Source: Streptomyces fumanus
GTDB taxonomy: Bacteria; Actinomycetota; Actinomycetes; Streptomycetales; Streptomycetaceae
DNA length: 64,000 nt
Direction: 5' to 3'
NCBI RefSeq assembly: GCF_014655295.1
Contig: NZ_BNBI01000003.1
Span: forward strand, 485,463 to 549,462
The notes below the pieces were generated by a model that searched no databases, had not been told where the DNA came from, and saw only the letters and a list, made by a program, of their open reading frames with translations. Of this stretch, positions 39,948 through 48,324 are shown piece after piece. Numbering within the stretch: the first letter of the stretch is position 1; each line of letters opens with the position of its first letter. Position numbers and translations under genes: made by a program.

Positions 39948-41249
39948 TCAACCGCCGCCCATAAACCGATCCGAACTGCCGTTCCACACGGTCATACCCG
40001 ATGGGAAGTGGTCGAGGTCGGTCGCGGTTCCCGGGCTCGGCGCGGTAAAGGTTCGGCAAGTGGCGGCGGGAGCCCGGGAACCCGGCCCCGTACCTCTCAA
40101 CGGTCGGGCTTCCCACAGGACACTCTGCTGGAGGTACGGCGACTCGACGCGGACGGCCCAGCCACGGCGGCGGGCGTGAGCGGCCAGACCCAGGATGTCG
40201 AGGTTGATGCCCGCGTCGGGATCGTCGGCGCGGTCGGCGACCTGGGAGGAGGCATGGTGGGCTTCGAGGGCGTCGGCGAGGGCCAGGTCGAAGCTCTCCT
40301 CGTCGCCCTCCACGAGCTGGGACAGCAGTACGGCCGGCGGCATGGCGAAGCCCCGGTCCTTCGCCTTCTCGTCCTGGTCCAGCGCCCGTCGGGCGGCCCG
40401 CTCGGGATCCGTGCCCCTCAAGTAGGCGTGCAGGGCCTTCCGGTACGCGGCGAAGGCGGAGCCGTCCGGCCCGGTGGACAGGGGTCCGGTGAGGACCAGG
40501 GGCGCCAGGTCCTCGCGCACGCCCGTGATCAGGGCGAGGGACGTGGCCCTGTGCCAGGCGCCGGGCCGGCGGCTTCGCCCCGCCGGGCCCGGTAGCGCAG
40601 CGGGCGACCGTCGAGGGTCACCTCCACCTCGGTCCCGGGCTCGGCGAGGGCCATCCGGAAGACGGCCGACGCCGTCCGGGAGACGAGCCGGAGGCCGGCG
40701 AGCACGGCGTCCGTGACGCCGCCGGGGGCAGCCGCACGCCACTTGAACAGGCGCTCCTGATCGTCCAGGGCCCACACCAGCGCCGAGAAGGAGGGCGGCT
40801 CGTCGTCGGTGGAGGTGAGCGCGTCGGTGCGCACGGCAGGCGTCCAGCCCCGCGTCCGGTACGTCAGCGCCGCCAGGGCGAGGGGGACCAGCGGAAGCAG
40901 GCTGCTCGGTGCGGCCGAGGAGCCTGCGTGCAGGCGGGGGTGGGCCAGCAGCACCTCGGTCAGCGCGGCGTCGAAGGCCGGGCGGTCCCCGGCGGCCAGG
41001 GCGCGCAGCGTGCGCAGGGCCGTGCTGTCCGGCTGGTCGAGCAGTGGCTCGCCGGTCTCGTCGGCGCGGACACGGATCCGTCGCAGGGCGGCGTCGACGG
41101 CGGCGACCTCGGCCGGTGCGGTCGGCGCCCTTGCCCCGGAGGACGGCCAGGCAGAGCGCGTCGACCTACGTCCGGGGGCTGAAGTGCTCCACGGGGGCGT
41201 CGTCGCCCGCGTCGTAGCCCGTGCCGACGTTCGTTCGTGAAGTCCTCAC
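39948..41249 (-). pseudogene. Broken Imm49-family immunity-protein-like gene
   Basis: Three segments in different frames read as one protein. From GTG 41249: VRTSRTNVGTGYDAGDDAP then EHFSPRT, followed by an in-frame TAG (41168-41166) and VDALCLAVL. A frameshift near 41130 leads to the VDAALRRIRV segment, continuing through LLPLVPLALAALTYRTRGW. A second frameshift near 40570 leads to ATSLALITGVREDLAPLVL, then PPAVLLSQLVEGDEESFDLA and LGLAAHARRRGWAVRVESPY. The last blocks resemble Imm49-family proteins common in Streptomyces, by recollection. One stop and two frameshifts in 1.2 kb suggest decay, although sequencing indels cannot be excluded. The 3' boundary is uncertain. No toxin partner is visible. 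Confidence 0.7.
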
Positions 41250-41475
41250 GCGCAGCCGACACAATCGGCTTCTCGGGACAGCGTAGGTGCCCGTACCGAC
41301 AGGGAGATCCGGGGGCGGCCGCCCGGTGTCTGCGCCTCACCGCTCCCGGTCCGTGCACGGCCCCGCGACACCGCTCGCCGGCGAACGCAGCCCCGCCCAC
41401 TCGCGTTACTTGGGTGCCCGGCCACATCACCACCCAGGCCGGGCACCGCCGACGGCAGCACCTGCACCCATCCCA
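41250..41475. other. 226-bp gap with no recognisable feature
   Basis: Sequence between the broken Imm49-like gene and a possible gene remnant. I see no promoter, RNA or coding signature. Confidence 0.4.
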
Positions 41476-41634
41476 TCGCGCCCCCACGGGAGGTGGCGCC
41501 GCTCGCCGGGGGCCGGCCGGAACGCGTCGGCGTGCACCAGCTCTTCCCGCTGCTGGTGCACGCCGTGCTGTTCGGACGCGGTTACGCGGAACAGGCCCTC
41601 GCGGTGGCGCGGGCGGCGCTGTCCCGGGGGTGAG
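41476..41634 (+). pseudogene. Possible 3' remnant of an unidentified gene
   Basis: A plus-strand frame ending at TGA 41632-41634 reads HQLFPLLVHAVLFGRGYAEQ and then ALAVARAALSRG. This looks like the C-terminal helix of a real protein and has coding-type third-position GC, but there is no start codon with a ribosome-binding site and the upstream frame is uninformative. It ends one base before the catalase stop, which is convergent. The family is not recognised. It may be chance. Confidence 0.3.
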
Positions 41635-43293
41635 TCACCGGGTCACGACGTGCCGCTCGTCGGGGACGCAGTGGGTCATGGTGAGGCCCTCCACGTCGCG
41701 CGGCGGGTTGTTGCCGAGGTCGGCCAGCCGCTTGCGGTCCTCGTCGGTGAGGTCCTGGCTGGCCAGCGGCTCCAGTCCGGCCACGTCCTCGGGGCTGATG
41801 CCGATGCCCTCGCCGACGCGCAGCCCGAGGTCGTTCTCGACCAGCAGGAAGTGCCACACCATCCGCTCCTGGATCGGGCGGGGACACTGCGAGAGCAGGT
41901 TGACGAAGTTCTTCACCAGGTCGTCGCGCTCCCACTGCTCCATCAGGCAGTAGCGCTGCCCGGCCTGGAGGTAGTCGTTGGTGCGCGGGATGCGCTTGCG
42001 GGTGACCCGGCCGCGGATCTCCGGTCCCTGCTCGTCGTGCGTGGGGTACTGGGCCTCGCGCAGACCGCCGGTGATGGACGGCTCGTAGTTGACGATCGGG
42101 TTCTCGCCGCCGCCGTCCTGGTGGTACGCCATCTGGCCGTCGCGCTGGTTGGTGCGCACGGTGGCGTTCTTGGCCTGGTTGACGGGGAGCTGAAGGTAGT
42201 TCGGGCCGACCCGGTAGCGCTGGGTGTCGCTGTACGAGAAGGTCCGGCCGACCAGCATCTTGTCGTCGGAGAAGTCCAGGCCGTCGACGAGGACGCCGGT
42301 GCCGAAGGAGATCTGCTCGTTCTCGGCGAAGAAGTTCTCCGGCATCCGGTCCAGCACCATCCGGCCGACCGGCTTGGGCGGGAAGTCCTGCTCCGGCCAG
42401 GTCTTGGTGTCGTCCAGCGGGTCGAAGTCCAGCTCCGGGTGGTCGTGGTCGTCCATCATCTGGACGAGCAGCTCCCACTCCGGGTGGTCGCCGCGGGCGA
42501 CGGCCTCGTAGAGGTCCTTGGTGGCGTGGCCGGTGGCGTTCGCCTGGACGTTGGCGGCGTCCTCCTCGGTCATGCTGCGCACGCCCTGCTTGGGCATCCA
42601 GTGGTACTTGACCAGCTTGGTCTCCCCGGCCGCGTTCACCCACTTGTAGGTGTTGACGCCGAAGCCCTGCATATGGCGGTAGTCGGCGGGGATGCCGCGC
42701 GGGCTGAACAGGTTGACCAGCATGTGCATGGACTCGGGCGTCTGCGACATGAAGTCGAAGATGCGCCGGGGCTGCTGCTCGAAGGTGACCGGGTCGGGCT
42801 TGAGGGCGTGGATGACGTCCGGGAACTTGATGGCGTCCCGGATGAAGAAGACGCCCAGGTTGTTGCCGACCAGGTCCCAGTTGCCGTCCTCGGTGTAGAA
42901 CTTCACGGCGAAGCCGCGCGGGTCGCGGGCCGCCTCGGAGGAGTCGCGGCCGCCGATGACGGTGGAGAAGCGGACCGCCACGTCGGTGCGCTTGCCGCGC
43001 TCCTGGAACAGCTTGGCCCGGGTGTAGCGGTCGATCGGCTCGTCGCCCCAGGCGCCGTACGCCTCGAAGAAGCCGTACGCGGTGACGCCCCGGGCGTGCA
43101 CCACCCGTTCGGGGATGCGCTCCCGGTCGAAGTGGCTGATCTTCTCCAGGAACTGGTAGTTCTCCAGCGTGGCGGGCCCGCGGGCGCCGACCGTGCGCTG
43201 GTTCTGGTTGTCGTAGACGGGATGCCCCTGCCGGTTGGTGAGCACCTCGCGGTCGTCGCCGGCGGCGGATCCCTGGCTGGCTACGTCGGTCAT
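41635..43293 (-). CDS. Monofunctional haem catalase
   Basis: 552 aa; breaks down H2O2 in the cytoplasm. ATG 43293 ([14 protein letters not shown]) follows AAGGAGCT; the open frame extends upstream without coding character. The distal-side motif [15 protein letters not shown] contains the catalytic His, [20 protein letters not shown] follows, and the proximal haem Tyr lies in [16 protein letters not shown]. Length fits the small-subunit (about 500-550 aa) catalases. A SigB-like promoter lies about 85 bases upstream and a hairpin separates it from the upstream small gene. The convergent sequence at its 3' end is only a possible gene remnant. Confidence 0.97.
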   Translation of the reverse strand: MTDVASQGSAAGDDREVLTNRQGHPVYDNQNQRTVGARGPATLENYQFLEKISHFDRERIPERVVHARGVTAYGFFEAYGAWGDEPIDRYTRAKLFQERGKRTDVAVRFSTVIGGRDSSEAARDPRGFAVKFYTEDGNWDLVGNNLGVFFIRDAIKFPDVIHALKPDPVTFEQQPRRIFDFMSQTPESMHMLVNLFSPRGIPADYRHMQGFGVNTYKWVNAAGETKLVKYHWMPKQGVRSMTEEDAANVQANATGHATKDLYEAVARGDHPEWELLVQMMDDHDHPELDFDPLDDTKTWPEQDFPPKPVGRMVLDRMPENFFAENEQISFGTGVLVDGLDFSDDKMLVGRTFSYSDTQRYRVGPNYLQLPVNQAKNATVRTNQRDGQMAYHQDGGGENPIVNYEPSITGGLREAQYPTHDEQGPEIRGRVTRKRIPRTNDYLQAGQRYCLMEQWERDDLVKNFVNLLSQCPRPIQERMVWHFLLVENDLGLRVGEGIGISPEDVAGLEPLASQDLTDEDRKRLADLGNNPPRDVEGLTMTHCVPDERHVVTR

Positions 43294-43378
43294 GTCGCTG
43301 AGCTCCTTCGACTCGTGGCCGCCGCCCGGAGGGCATCGCGGCGGAAGCGGCCGTCGGCCGGTCGCGTGGGCGGCCCGG

Positions 43379-43402
43379 GTACCCGGCCCCGGGACGTCAG
43401 TC
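43379..43402 (-). promoter_or_regulatory. SigB-like promoter of the catalase gene
   Basis: On the minus strand: GACT (43402-43399), 14-base spacer, GGGTAC (43384-43379), matching the GNNT-N14-16-GGGTAC/T consensus described for Streptomyces coelicolor SigB. The -10 lies inside the palindrome CCGGGTACCCGG. Transcription would begin near 43372, about 80 bases before the ATG. Confidence 0.65.
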
Positions 43403-43500
43403 ACCTGCGACACTCGCATGCCCTCGCGTACCCCGCGACCGGCCGGACACCGCCGGTCGGCGCATCGTGGAGCCATGACGACGGGTCACCGCGGGCGGGA

Positions 43501-43531
43501 CCGCCCCGGGCCGTTCACCCTCCCGGGGCGG
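43501..43531. terminator. Hairpin between the small gene and catalase
   Basis: CCGCCCCGGG (43501-43510) pairs perfectly with CCCGGGGCGG (43522-43531) across an 11-base loop. No T-run follows, as is usual in GC-rich actinobacteria. It may separate transcription of the small gene from that of catalase. Confidence 0.5.
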
Positions 43532-43563
43532 CGGCGGCCGGGGTACGGCGGCATCCCGCGCGA

Positions 43564-43600
43564 CGGCCCGGGCACCCCGTCGGTACGGGGGCCCGGGCCG
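43564..43600 (-). terminator. Terminator hairpin after the 77-aa gene
   Basis: A 16-17-base stem (CGGCCCGGGCaCCCCGT against ACGGGGGCCCGGGCCG, one bulge) lies 15 bases after the stop at 43616 on the minus strand. Position and stability suggest an intrinsic terminator without a U-tract. Confidence 0.6.
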
Positions 43601-43615
43601 CGCGGTGAGCGGTCG

Positions 43616-43849
43616 TCACCGGTCGTTCAGGCGGGCGCGCAGCAGTTCCTTGCCCAGCTCGGCGCCCTTGCGGCTGTCCGCCTGCGCCTTGCGGAACAGC
43701 TCGGCGACCTCGGTGTCCTTCTCGCGCTCGGCGTCCTTGATGTAGCTCTCCAGCCGCAGCGCGTTGCTCAGGCACGACTCGACGTACCAGACCAGGTTGT
43801 AGTCCTTGTCCTGGGTGCCGGTGACGCCGCCGGTCTCCGCGCTGGTCAT
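43616..43849 (-). CDS. Small conserved-looking helical protein (77 aa), stress-linked
   Basis: MTSAETGGVTGTQDKDYNLV followed by charged, Leu/Glu/Lys/Arg-rich helices (VESCLSNALRLESYIKDAER). The family is not recognised; there is no signal peptide or membrane segment. The start is set by AGGAGGACCCC just before ATG 43849. It is upstream of, and co-directional with, catalase and carries the same kind of SigB-like promoter, which suggests an oxidative or osmotic stress role. It is divergent from the TetR gene, sharing a 203-base intergenic region with that gene's operator. Confidence 0.85.
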   Translation of the reverse strand: MTSAETGGVTGTQDKDYNLVWYVESCLSNALRLESYIKDAEREKDTEVAELFRKAQADSRKGAELGKELLRARLNDR

Positions 43850-43920
43850 GGGGTCCTCCTCCTGGGTGCGTCGTCCGTTGTGTCCGCCGTTCCTTGCGTC
43901 CCCCGTCCGTGGTCGCCCGG

Positions 43921-43945
43921 GTACCCGGGCCGGGACCGGGCACAC
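43921..43945 (-). promoter_or_regulatory. SigB-like promoter of the 77-aa gene
   Basis: Minus strand: GTGT (43945-43942), 15-base spacer, GGGTAC (43926-43921). The -10 is embedded in the perfect 16-base palindrome at 43915-43930 (GCCCGGGTACCCGGGC), much like the catalase promoter. Confidence 0.6.
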
Positions 43946-43997
43946 CGCGCGGAACCGGCCGCGCGCCGGGCGACCGAGCGATTCGGCCACCCCCGCA

Positions 43998-44031
43998 ATG
44001 TCCCACCGGGACACATGTCCCAGTGGGACAT
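43998..44031. promoter_or_regulatory. Double palindromic operator of the TetR regulator
   Basis: Two copies of TGTCCC-N3-GGGACA (43999-44013 and 44016-44030) sit two bases apart; the whole 34-base block is itself an inverted repeat with 15 of 16 arm bases paired. It ends 21 bases before the ATG of the TetR gene, in the promoter/leader position expected for autorepression, and could also affect the divergent small gene. Binding by two repressor dimers is inferred. Confidence 0.8.
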
Positions 44032-44052
44032 TTTCGGGTGTACGGTGGGCTC

Positions 44053-44718
44053 ATGACGGCGACGAAGCCCCTGGACGACCCGGACGACCGGCGGCGGCGC
44101 AAGGCGCGGCGGACCCGCGACGCGCTCGCCACCGCCGCCTGCGACCTGTTCCTGGAGCAGGGCCCGGCGGCGACCACGGTGGAGGCCATCGCCGACCGCG
44201 CGGACGTCACGCGCCGCACCTTCAGCCGGTACTTCACCGGCAAGGAGGAGGCCGCCCTCGACTTCGTGCGCCGCGACGGCGACCGGATCAACGCCCTGCT
44301 GCGGGCCCGCCCCGCCGCCGAGCCCCCGCTGCTCGCCTATCGCGCGGCGGTCCGGGACTGGCTGACCGACCGGCGGGACCCGCCCTGGCACACGCGTCCG
44401 CGGATGCGCGCGCTGCTGGCCCTGGTCGACACCGAGCCCGCCCTGTTCGCCGCCTACCAGCGCATCCGGGTCGACGCCCAGGAGGAGTCGGTCCGGATCG
44501 TCGCCGCACGGCTCGGCACCGACGCCCTCGGGGACGTCCGCCCGGCCGCCGTCGTCGACGCCGCCGCCGGAGTCCTCGTCGCCGCCCTGCGCCTCTGGGC
44601 CCGCGGCGGGGAGCACCACCCGGGAGCCGGAGACCTCGCCGCCCTGGTGGAGCGGGCCTACGACGCCCTGACCGACCAGGTCGCAGCCGCGACCGCCCAC
44701 AGCACCACGGAAGAGTGA
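44053..44718 (+). CDS. TetR-family transcriptional regulator
   Basis: 221 aa. The N-terminal helix-turn-helix region (RDALATAACDLFLEQGPAAT then VEAIADRADVTRRTFSRYF) is a clear TetR_N domain at residues ~20-65; the C-terminal helices form the ligand/dimer domain (LRARPAAEPPLLAYRAAVRD onward). Lies 7 bases before a short-chain dehydrogenase gene and, with it and the zinc alcohol dehydrogenase, forms an apparent three-gene operon. The double operator just upstream suggests it represses its own operon and responds to a small alcohol, aldehyde or ketone substrate, which is inferred. Confidence 0.93.
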   Translation: MTATKPLDDPDDRRRRKARRTRDALATAACDLFLEQGPAATTVEAIADRADVTRRTFSRYFTGKEEAALDFVRRDGDRINALLRARPAAEPPLLAYRAAVRDWLTDRRDPPWHTRPRMRALLALVDTEPALFAAYQRIRVDAQEESVRIVAARLGTDALGDVRPAAVVDAAAGVLVAALRLWARGGEHHPGAGDLAALVERAYDALTDQVAAATAHSTTEE

Positions 44719-44725
44719 CCGCACC

Positions 44726-45502
44726 ATGACCACTTCGGACATCACCGACTTCGCCGCCGAGTTCACCGGCCGCACCGCGTTCGTCACCGGCGCCGCCTCC
44801 GGCATCGGCCTGGCCACCGCCCGCCGCCTCGGCGCCGGCGGCGCGAAGGTCGTCGTCGCCGACTACAACGCCGAGGGCGCCGAGCAGGCCGCCGCCGGAC
44901 TGAAGGCCGAGGGCATCGAGGCCGCCGCCGTCGACCTGGACGTCACCCGCCCGGAGTCCGTCGAGGCGGCCGTGCGGTTCACCACCGACACCTTCGGCGG
45001 CCTGGACCTCGCCGTGAACAACGCCGGCATCGGCGGCCCCAGCGCCCCCACCGGCGAGTACGACATCGCCGCCTACGACCGCGTGATCCGCACCAACCTC
45101 GACGGCGTCTTCTACTCCCTGCGCCACGAACTGCCCGTGATGGCGGCCGGCCGGGGCGGCGCCATCGTCAACGTGGCCTCCATCCTCGGCTCGGTCGGCT
45201 TCCCCGGCTCCCCCGCCTACGTCGCCGCCAAGCACGGCGTGGTCGGCCTGACCAGGACCGCCGCCGCCGAGTACGCCGCCCAGGGCATCCGGATCAACTC
45301 GGTCGGCCCCGGCTTCATCGAGACCCCGCTGCTCGCGGCCATGGACCAGGACGCCTACGCCGGCCTGGTCGCCCGGCACCCGGCCGGCCGCCTCGGCCGC
45401 CCCGAGGAGGTCGCCGAGCTGATCGCCTTCCTGCTGTCCGACCGGGCGTCCTTCGTCACCGGCGGCTACCACCTGGTCGACGGCGCCTACACCGCCGTCT
45501 GA
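44726..45502 (+). CDS. Short-chain dehydrogenase/reductase (SDR)
   Basis: 258 aa, classical SDR length. Cofactor motif TGAASGIG near residue 21, D in VVVADYN (NAD preference likely because of the acidic residue at the end of beta-2), NNAG near 93, catalytic Ser in VNVASILGS and Tyr-x-x-x-Lys in AYVAAKHG, followed by the PG motif (SVGPGFIETP). Cytoplasmic oxidoreductase acting on a hydroxyl or keto group; substrate unknown. Seven bases after the TetR gene and 37 before the alcohol dehydrogenase. Confidence 0.94.
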   Translation: MTTSDITDFAAEFTGRTAFVTGAASGIGLATARRLGAGGAKVVVADYNAEGAEQAAAGLKAEGIEAAAVDLDVTRPESVEAAVRFTTDTFGGLDLAVNNAGIGGPSAPTGEYDIAAYDRVIRTNLDGVFYSLRHELPVMAAGRGGAIVNVASILGSVGFPGSPAYVAAKHGVVGLTRTAAAEYAAQGIRINSVGPGFIETPLLAAMDQDAYAGLVARHPAGRLGRPEEVAELIAFLLSDRASFVTGGYHLVDGAYTAV

Positions 45503-45539
45503 GCCACCCCACCGACGGGGGAGAACAAGGGAGTCCACC

Positions 45540-46580
45540 ATGAAGGCACTGCAGTACCGCACCGTCGGGGCACCCCCCGAGGTGGTCACGGTCCCCGACC
45601 CGGAACCCGGACCCGGCCAGGTGCTGTTGAAGGTCACCGCCGCCGGCGTGTGCCACTCCGACATCGCCGTGATGAGCTGGCCCGCCGAGGGCTTCCCGTA
45701 CGAGCTGCCGCTCACCCTCGGCCACGAGGGCGTCGGCACGGTCGCCGCGCTGGGCGCCGGGGTGACCGGGCTCGCCGAGGGCGACGCGGTCGCCGTCTAC
45801 GGCCCCTGGGGCTGCGGGACCTGCGCCAAGTGCGCCGAGGGCAAGGAGAACTACTGCCTGCGCGCCGGTGAGCTGGGCATCCACCCACCCGGCCTCGGCC
45901 GGCCCGGCGCCATGGCCGAGTACCTCCTGGTCGACGACCCCCGGCACCTGGTCCCGCTGGACGGCCTCGACCCGGTCGCGGCGGTACCGCTGACCGACGC
46001 GGGCCTCACCCCGTACCACGCCATCAAGAAGTCGCTGCCCAAGCTGGTGCCGGGCAGCACGGCGGTGGTGATCGGCGCCGGCGGCCTCGGGCACGTCGCC
46101 ATCCAGTTGCTGCGCGCCCTCACCTCCGCCCGGGTCGTCGCCCTCGACGTCGCCGAGGACAAGCTGCGCCTGGCCCGCGAGGTCGGCGCGCACGAGACGG
46201 TGCTGTCGGACGCCGGGGCCGTCGAGGCCGTCCGCCGGATCACCGGACCGGTCGGCGCGCAGGCCGTGTTCGACTTCGTCGGCGTGGCCCCCACCGTCAA
46301 GACCGCCGCCGGCGTGGCGGGCGTGGAGGCCGACGTGACGCTGGTCGGCATCGGCGGCGCGCCGCTCCCGGTGGGCTTCGGGCTGACGCCGTTCGAGGTG
46401 TCGGTGTCGGCGCCGTACTGGGGCAGCCGGAGCGAGCTGCTGGAGGTGCTGGCGCTGGCCCGCTCGGGCGCGGTGTCGGTGCACACCGAGACGTACTCGC
46501 TGGACGAGGCGCCGCTGGCGTACGAGCGGTTGCACGAGGGCAAGGTCAACGGCCGTGCGGTGATCCTGCCGGGCGGCTGA
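45540..46580 (+). CDS. Zinc-dependent NAD(P) alcohol dehydrogenase
   Basis: 346-aa MDR-family enzyme. Catalytic zinc ligands: C in GVCHSD and H-E in GHEGVG; structural zinc cysteines in CGTCAKCAEGKENYC; Rossmann glycines in VIGAGGLGHVAIQ. The ATG at 45540 follows an AAGGGAG box. As the last gene of the TetR/SDR/ADH operon it is followed by a strong hairpin. Together with the SDR it may interconvert an alcohol and an aldehyde or ketone in detoxification or catabolism; the physiological substrate is not readable. Confidence 0.95.
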   Translation: MKALQYRTVGAPPEVVTVPDPEPGPGQVLLKVTAAGVCHSDIAVMSWPAEGFPYELPLTLGHEGVGTVAALGAGVTGLAEGDAVAVYGPWGCGTCAKCAEGKENYCLRAGELGIHPPGLGRPGAMAEYLLVDDPRHLVPLDGLDPVAAVPLTDAGLTPYHAIKKSLPKLVPGSTAVVIGAGGLGHVAIQLLRALTSARVVALDVAEDKLRLAREVGAHETVLSDAGAVEAVRRITGPVGAQAVFDFVGVAPTVKTAAGVAGVEADVTLVGIGGAPLPVGFGLTPFEVSVSAPYWGSRSELLEVLALARSGAVSVHTETYSLDEAPLAYERLHEGKVNGRAVILPGG

Positions 46581-46588
46581 CCCTCCTT

Positions 46589-46626
46589 GCGGGGCGCGAC
46601 CGGTCCCCCGGCCGGTCGCGCCCCGC
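46589..46626 (+). terminator. Terminator of the TetR/SDR/ADH operon
   Basis: Perfect 15-base stem GCGGGGCGCGACCGG / CCGGTCGCGCCCCGC around an 8-base loop, starting 9 bases after the alcohol dehydrogenase stop. No T-run. Confidence 0.8.
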
Positions 46627-46695
46627 CGTACGCCTGGTCCGGGCGGGGGCCGGGTCCGTTCGGCCGCCGCGCGGGAGCGGGCATAAGCTCGGCGG

Positions 46696-47316
46696 ATGGC
46701 GAAGTACTTCGACGTGCACCCCGACAACCCGCAGCCGCGCAGCATCGCGCAGGTCGCCGACAGCATCCGCGCGGACGCGCTGATCGCGTACCCCACGGAC
46801 TCCTGCTACGCGCTGGGCTGCCGGCTCGGCAGCCGTGACGGCGTGGACCGCATCCGGTCGATCCGGCACCTGGACGACCGGCACCACTTCACCCTGGTGT
46901 GCCAGGACTTCGCGCAGCTCGGGCAGTTCGTACGGATCGACAACGACGTGTTCCGGGCGATCAAGGCGTCCACGCCCGGCAGCTACACCTTCATCCTGCC
47001 CGCGACCCGCGAGGTGCCGCGGATGCTCCAGCACCCGAAGAAGAAGACCGTCGGCGTGCGCATCCCCGACCACGTGGTCGCCCAGGCCCTGCTCGCCGAG
47101 CTCGGTGAGCCGCTGCTGTCCAGCACCCTGCTGCTGCCCGGCGAGGAGGAGCCGCTGACCCAGGGCTGGGAGATCAAGGACCGCCTCGACCATGTGCTGG
47201 ACGCGGTGGTCGACTCCGGCGACTGCGGGACCGAGCCGACGACCGTGGTGGACTTCTCGGGCGGCGAGGCCGAGATCGTCCGCCGGGGCGCGGGCGACAC
47301 CTCCCGGTTCGAGTAG
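46696..47316 (+). CDS. Sua5/YciO/YrdC-family protein
   Basis: 206 aa. The YrdC-like fold is indicated by IAYPTDSCYALGC (nucleotide/carbamoyl pocket), RIRSIRHLDDRHHFTLVCQD, PGSYTFILPATREVP and the KKKTVGVRIPDH segment, covering essentially the whole protein. Length and lack of a C-terminal Sua5 domain fit the YciO branch. YrdC/Sua5 proteins make threonylcarbamoyl-AMP for tRNA t6A; the role of YciO paralogues is less certain, so the annotation stays at family level. Apparently monocistronic between an operon terminator and the next gene. Confidence 0.9.
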   Translation: MAKYFDVHPDNPQPRSIAQVADSIRADALIAYPTDSCYALGCRLGSRDGVDRIRSIRHLDDRHHFTLVCQDFAQLGQFVRIDNDVFRAIKASTPGSYTFILPATREVPRMLQHPKKKTVGVRIPDHVVAQALLAELGEPLLSSTLLLPGEEEPLTQGWEIKDRLDHVLDAVVDSGDCGTEPTTVVDFSGGEAEIVRRGAGDTSRFE

Positions 47317-47430
47317 CCGGGCCGCGGGGGCGGGTGGCGCGGGCGGCGGCCGGGCGTGCCACGATGACCACCGTCCGCCCGGCTCGCGGACGGACCGTGC
47401 GACACACCCCCACAGGAAGGCAGGCGAGCC

Positions 47431-48186
47431 ATGACCGCCGTACAGGGAACCGCTGTCGACGTCCCCACCGAGGACGGCACCGCCGACGCGTATCTGGTCC
47501 ATCCCGGGGACGGGGTGCCGCGTCCCGCGGTCCTGTTCTACATGGACGCCTTCGGACTCCGGCCGCACCTGCGGGCCATGGCGGACCGGCTGGCCGGCGC
47601 CGGTTACACCGTGCTGGTGCCCAACGTGTTCTACCGGCACGGGCGGGCGCCGGTCGTGGAGCTGCCCGAGTTCATCGACCCGGTGGCGCGGCCGGAGATC
47701 TTCGAGCGGCTCGGCCCGGTCTTCATGTCCCTCACCACCGAGGCGGCCGTGCGGGACGCGGGCGCCTACCTGCGGTACCTGGAGCGGTGCCCGGCAGCGG
47801 CCGACGGGCCGGTGGCGCTGACCGGGTACTGCCTGGGCGCCCGGCTCGCCCTGCTGACCGCGGGCAGCCACCCGGACCGGGTGGCGGCGGCGGCCGGCTT
47901 CCACGGCGGGCACCTGGCGACCGACGAGCCGGACAGCCCGCACCTGCTGGCCGACCGGATCACCGCCGAGCTCTACTTCGCCCACGCCGACCAGGACCAG
48001 GGCATGCCGCCGGAGCAGCAGGAACGGCTGGAGGCGGCGCTGACGGCCGCCGGGGTCCGGCACCGCTGCGAGGTCTACGAGGGCGCGCGCCACGGCTACA
48101 CCCAGGCCGACACCGCCGCGTACGACGCGGAGGCGGCCGAGCGGCACTGGGCGGCGCTGCTCGACCTGCTGAAGCGGACGTTCTGA
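47431..48186 (+). CDS. Dienelactone hydrolase-family protein
   Basis: 251-aa alpha/beta hydrolase. The nucleophile elbow is GYCLGAR, with Cys instead of Ser as in dienelactone hydrolase; the acid is in YFAHADQDQGMP and the His in EGARHGY. ATG 47431 follows AGGAAGG. Likely hydrolyses a lactone or ester in the cytoplasm; no catabolic cluster is next to it, so the substrate is open. Confidence 0.92.
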   Translation: MTAVQGTAVDVPTEDGTADAYLVHPGDGVPRPAVLFYMDAFGLRPHLRAMADRLAGAGYTVLVPNVFYRHGRAPVVELPEFIDPVARPEIFERLGPVFMSLTTEAAVRDAGAYLRYLERCPAAADGPVALTGYCLGARLALLTAGSHPDRVAAAAGFHGGHLATDEPDSPHLLADRITAELYFAHADQDQGMPPEQQERLEAALTAAGVRHRCEVYEGARHGYTQADTAAYDAEAAERHWAALLDLLKRTF

Positions 48187-48324
48187 GGAAGCCCGGAAGC
48201 AGGGTCCCGGGCTCCACCCCGAGGGGCGTTCCAGGTCGGCCGCGGCGGGCTCTTGCAATTGCACGCCGGTCCCCGTAGATGTGGTTCCAGCCACAAGGGC
48301 CATGGCTCTGGGGGGAGTTGGCGT

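Noticed and set aside
41287..43608. Long plus-strand open frame opposite catalase
   Set aside because: Shadow of the catalase gene; the minus strand has the complete catalase motifs.
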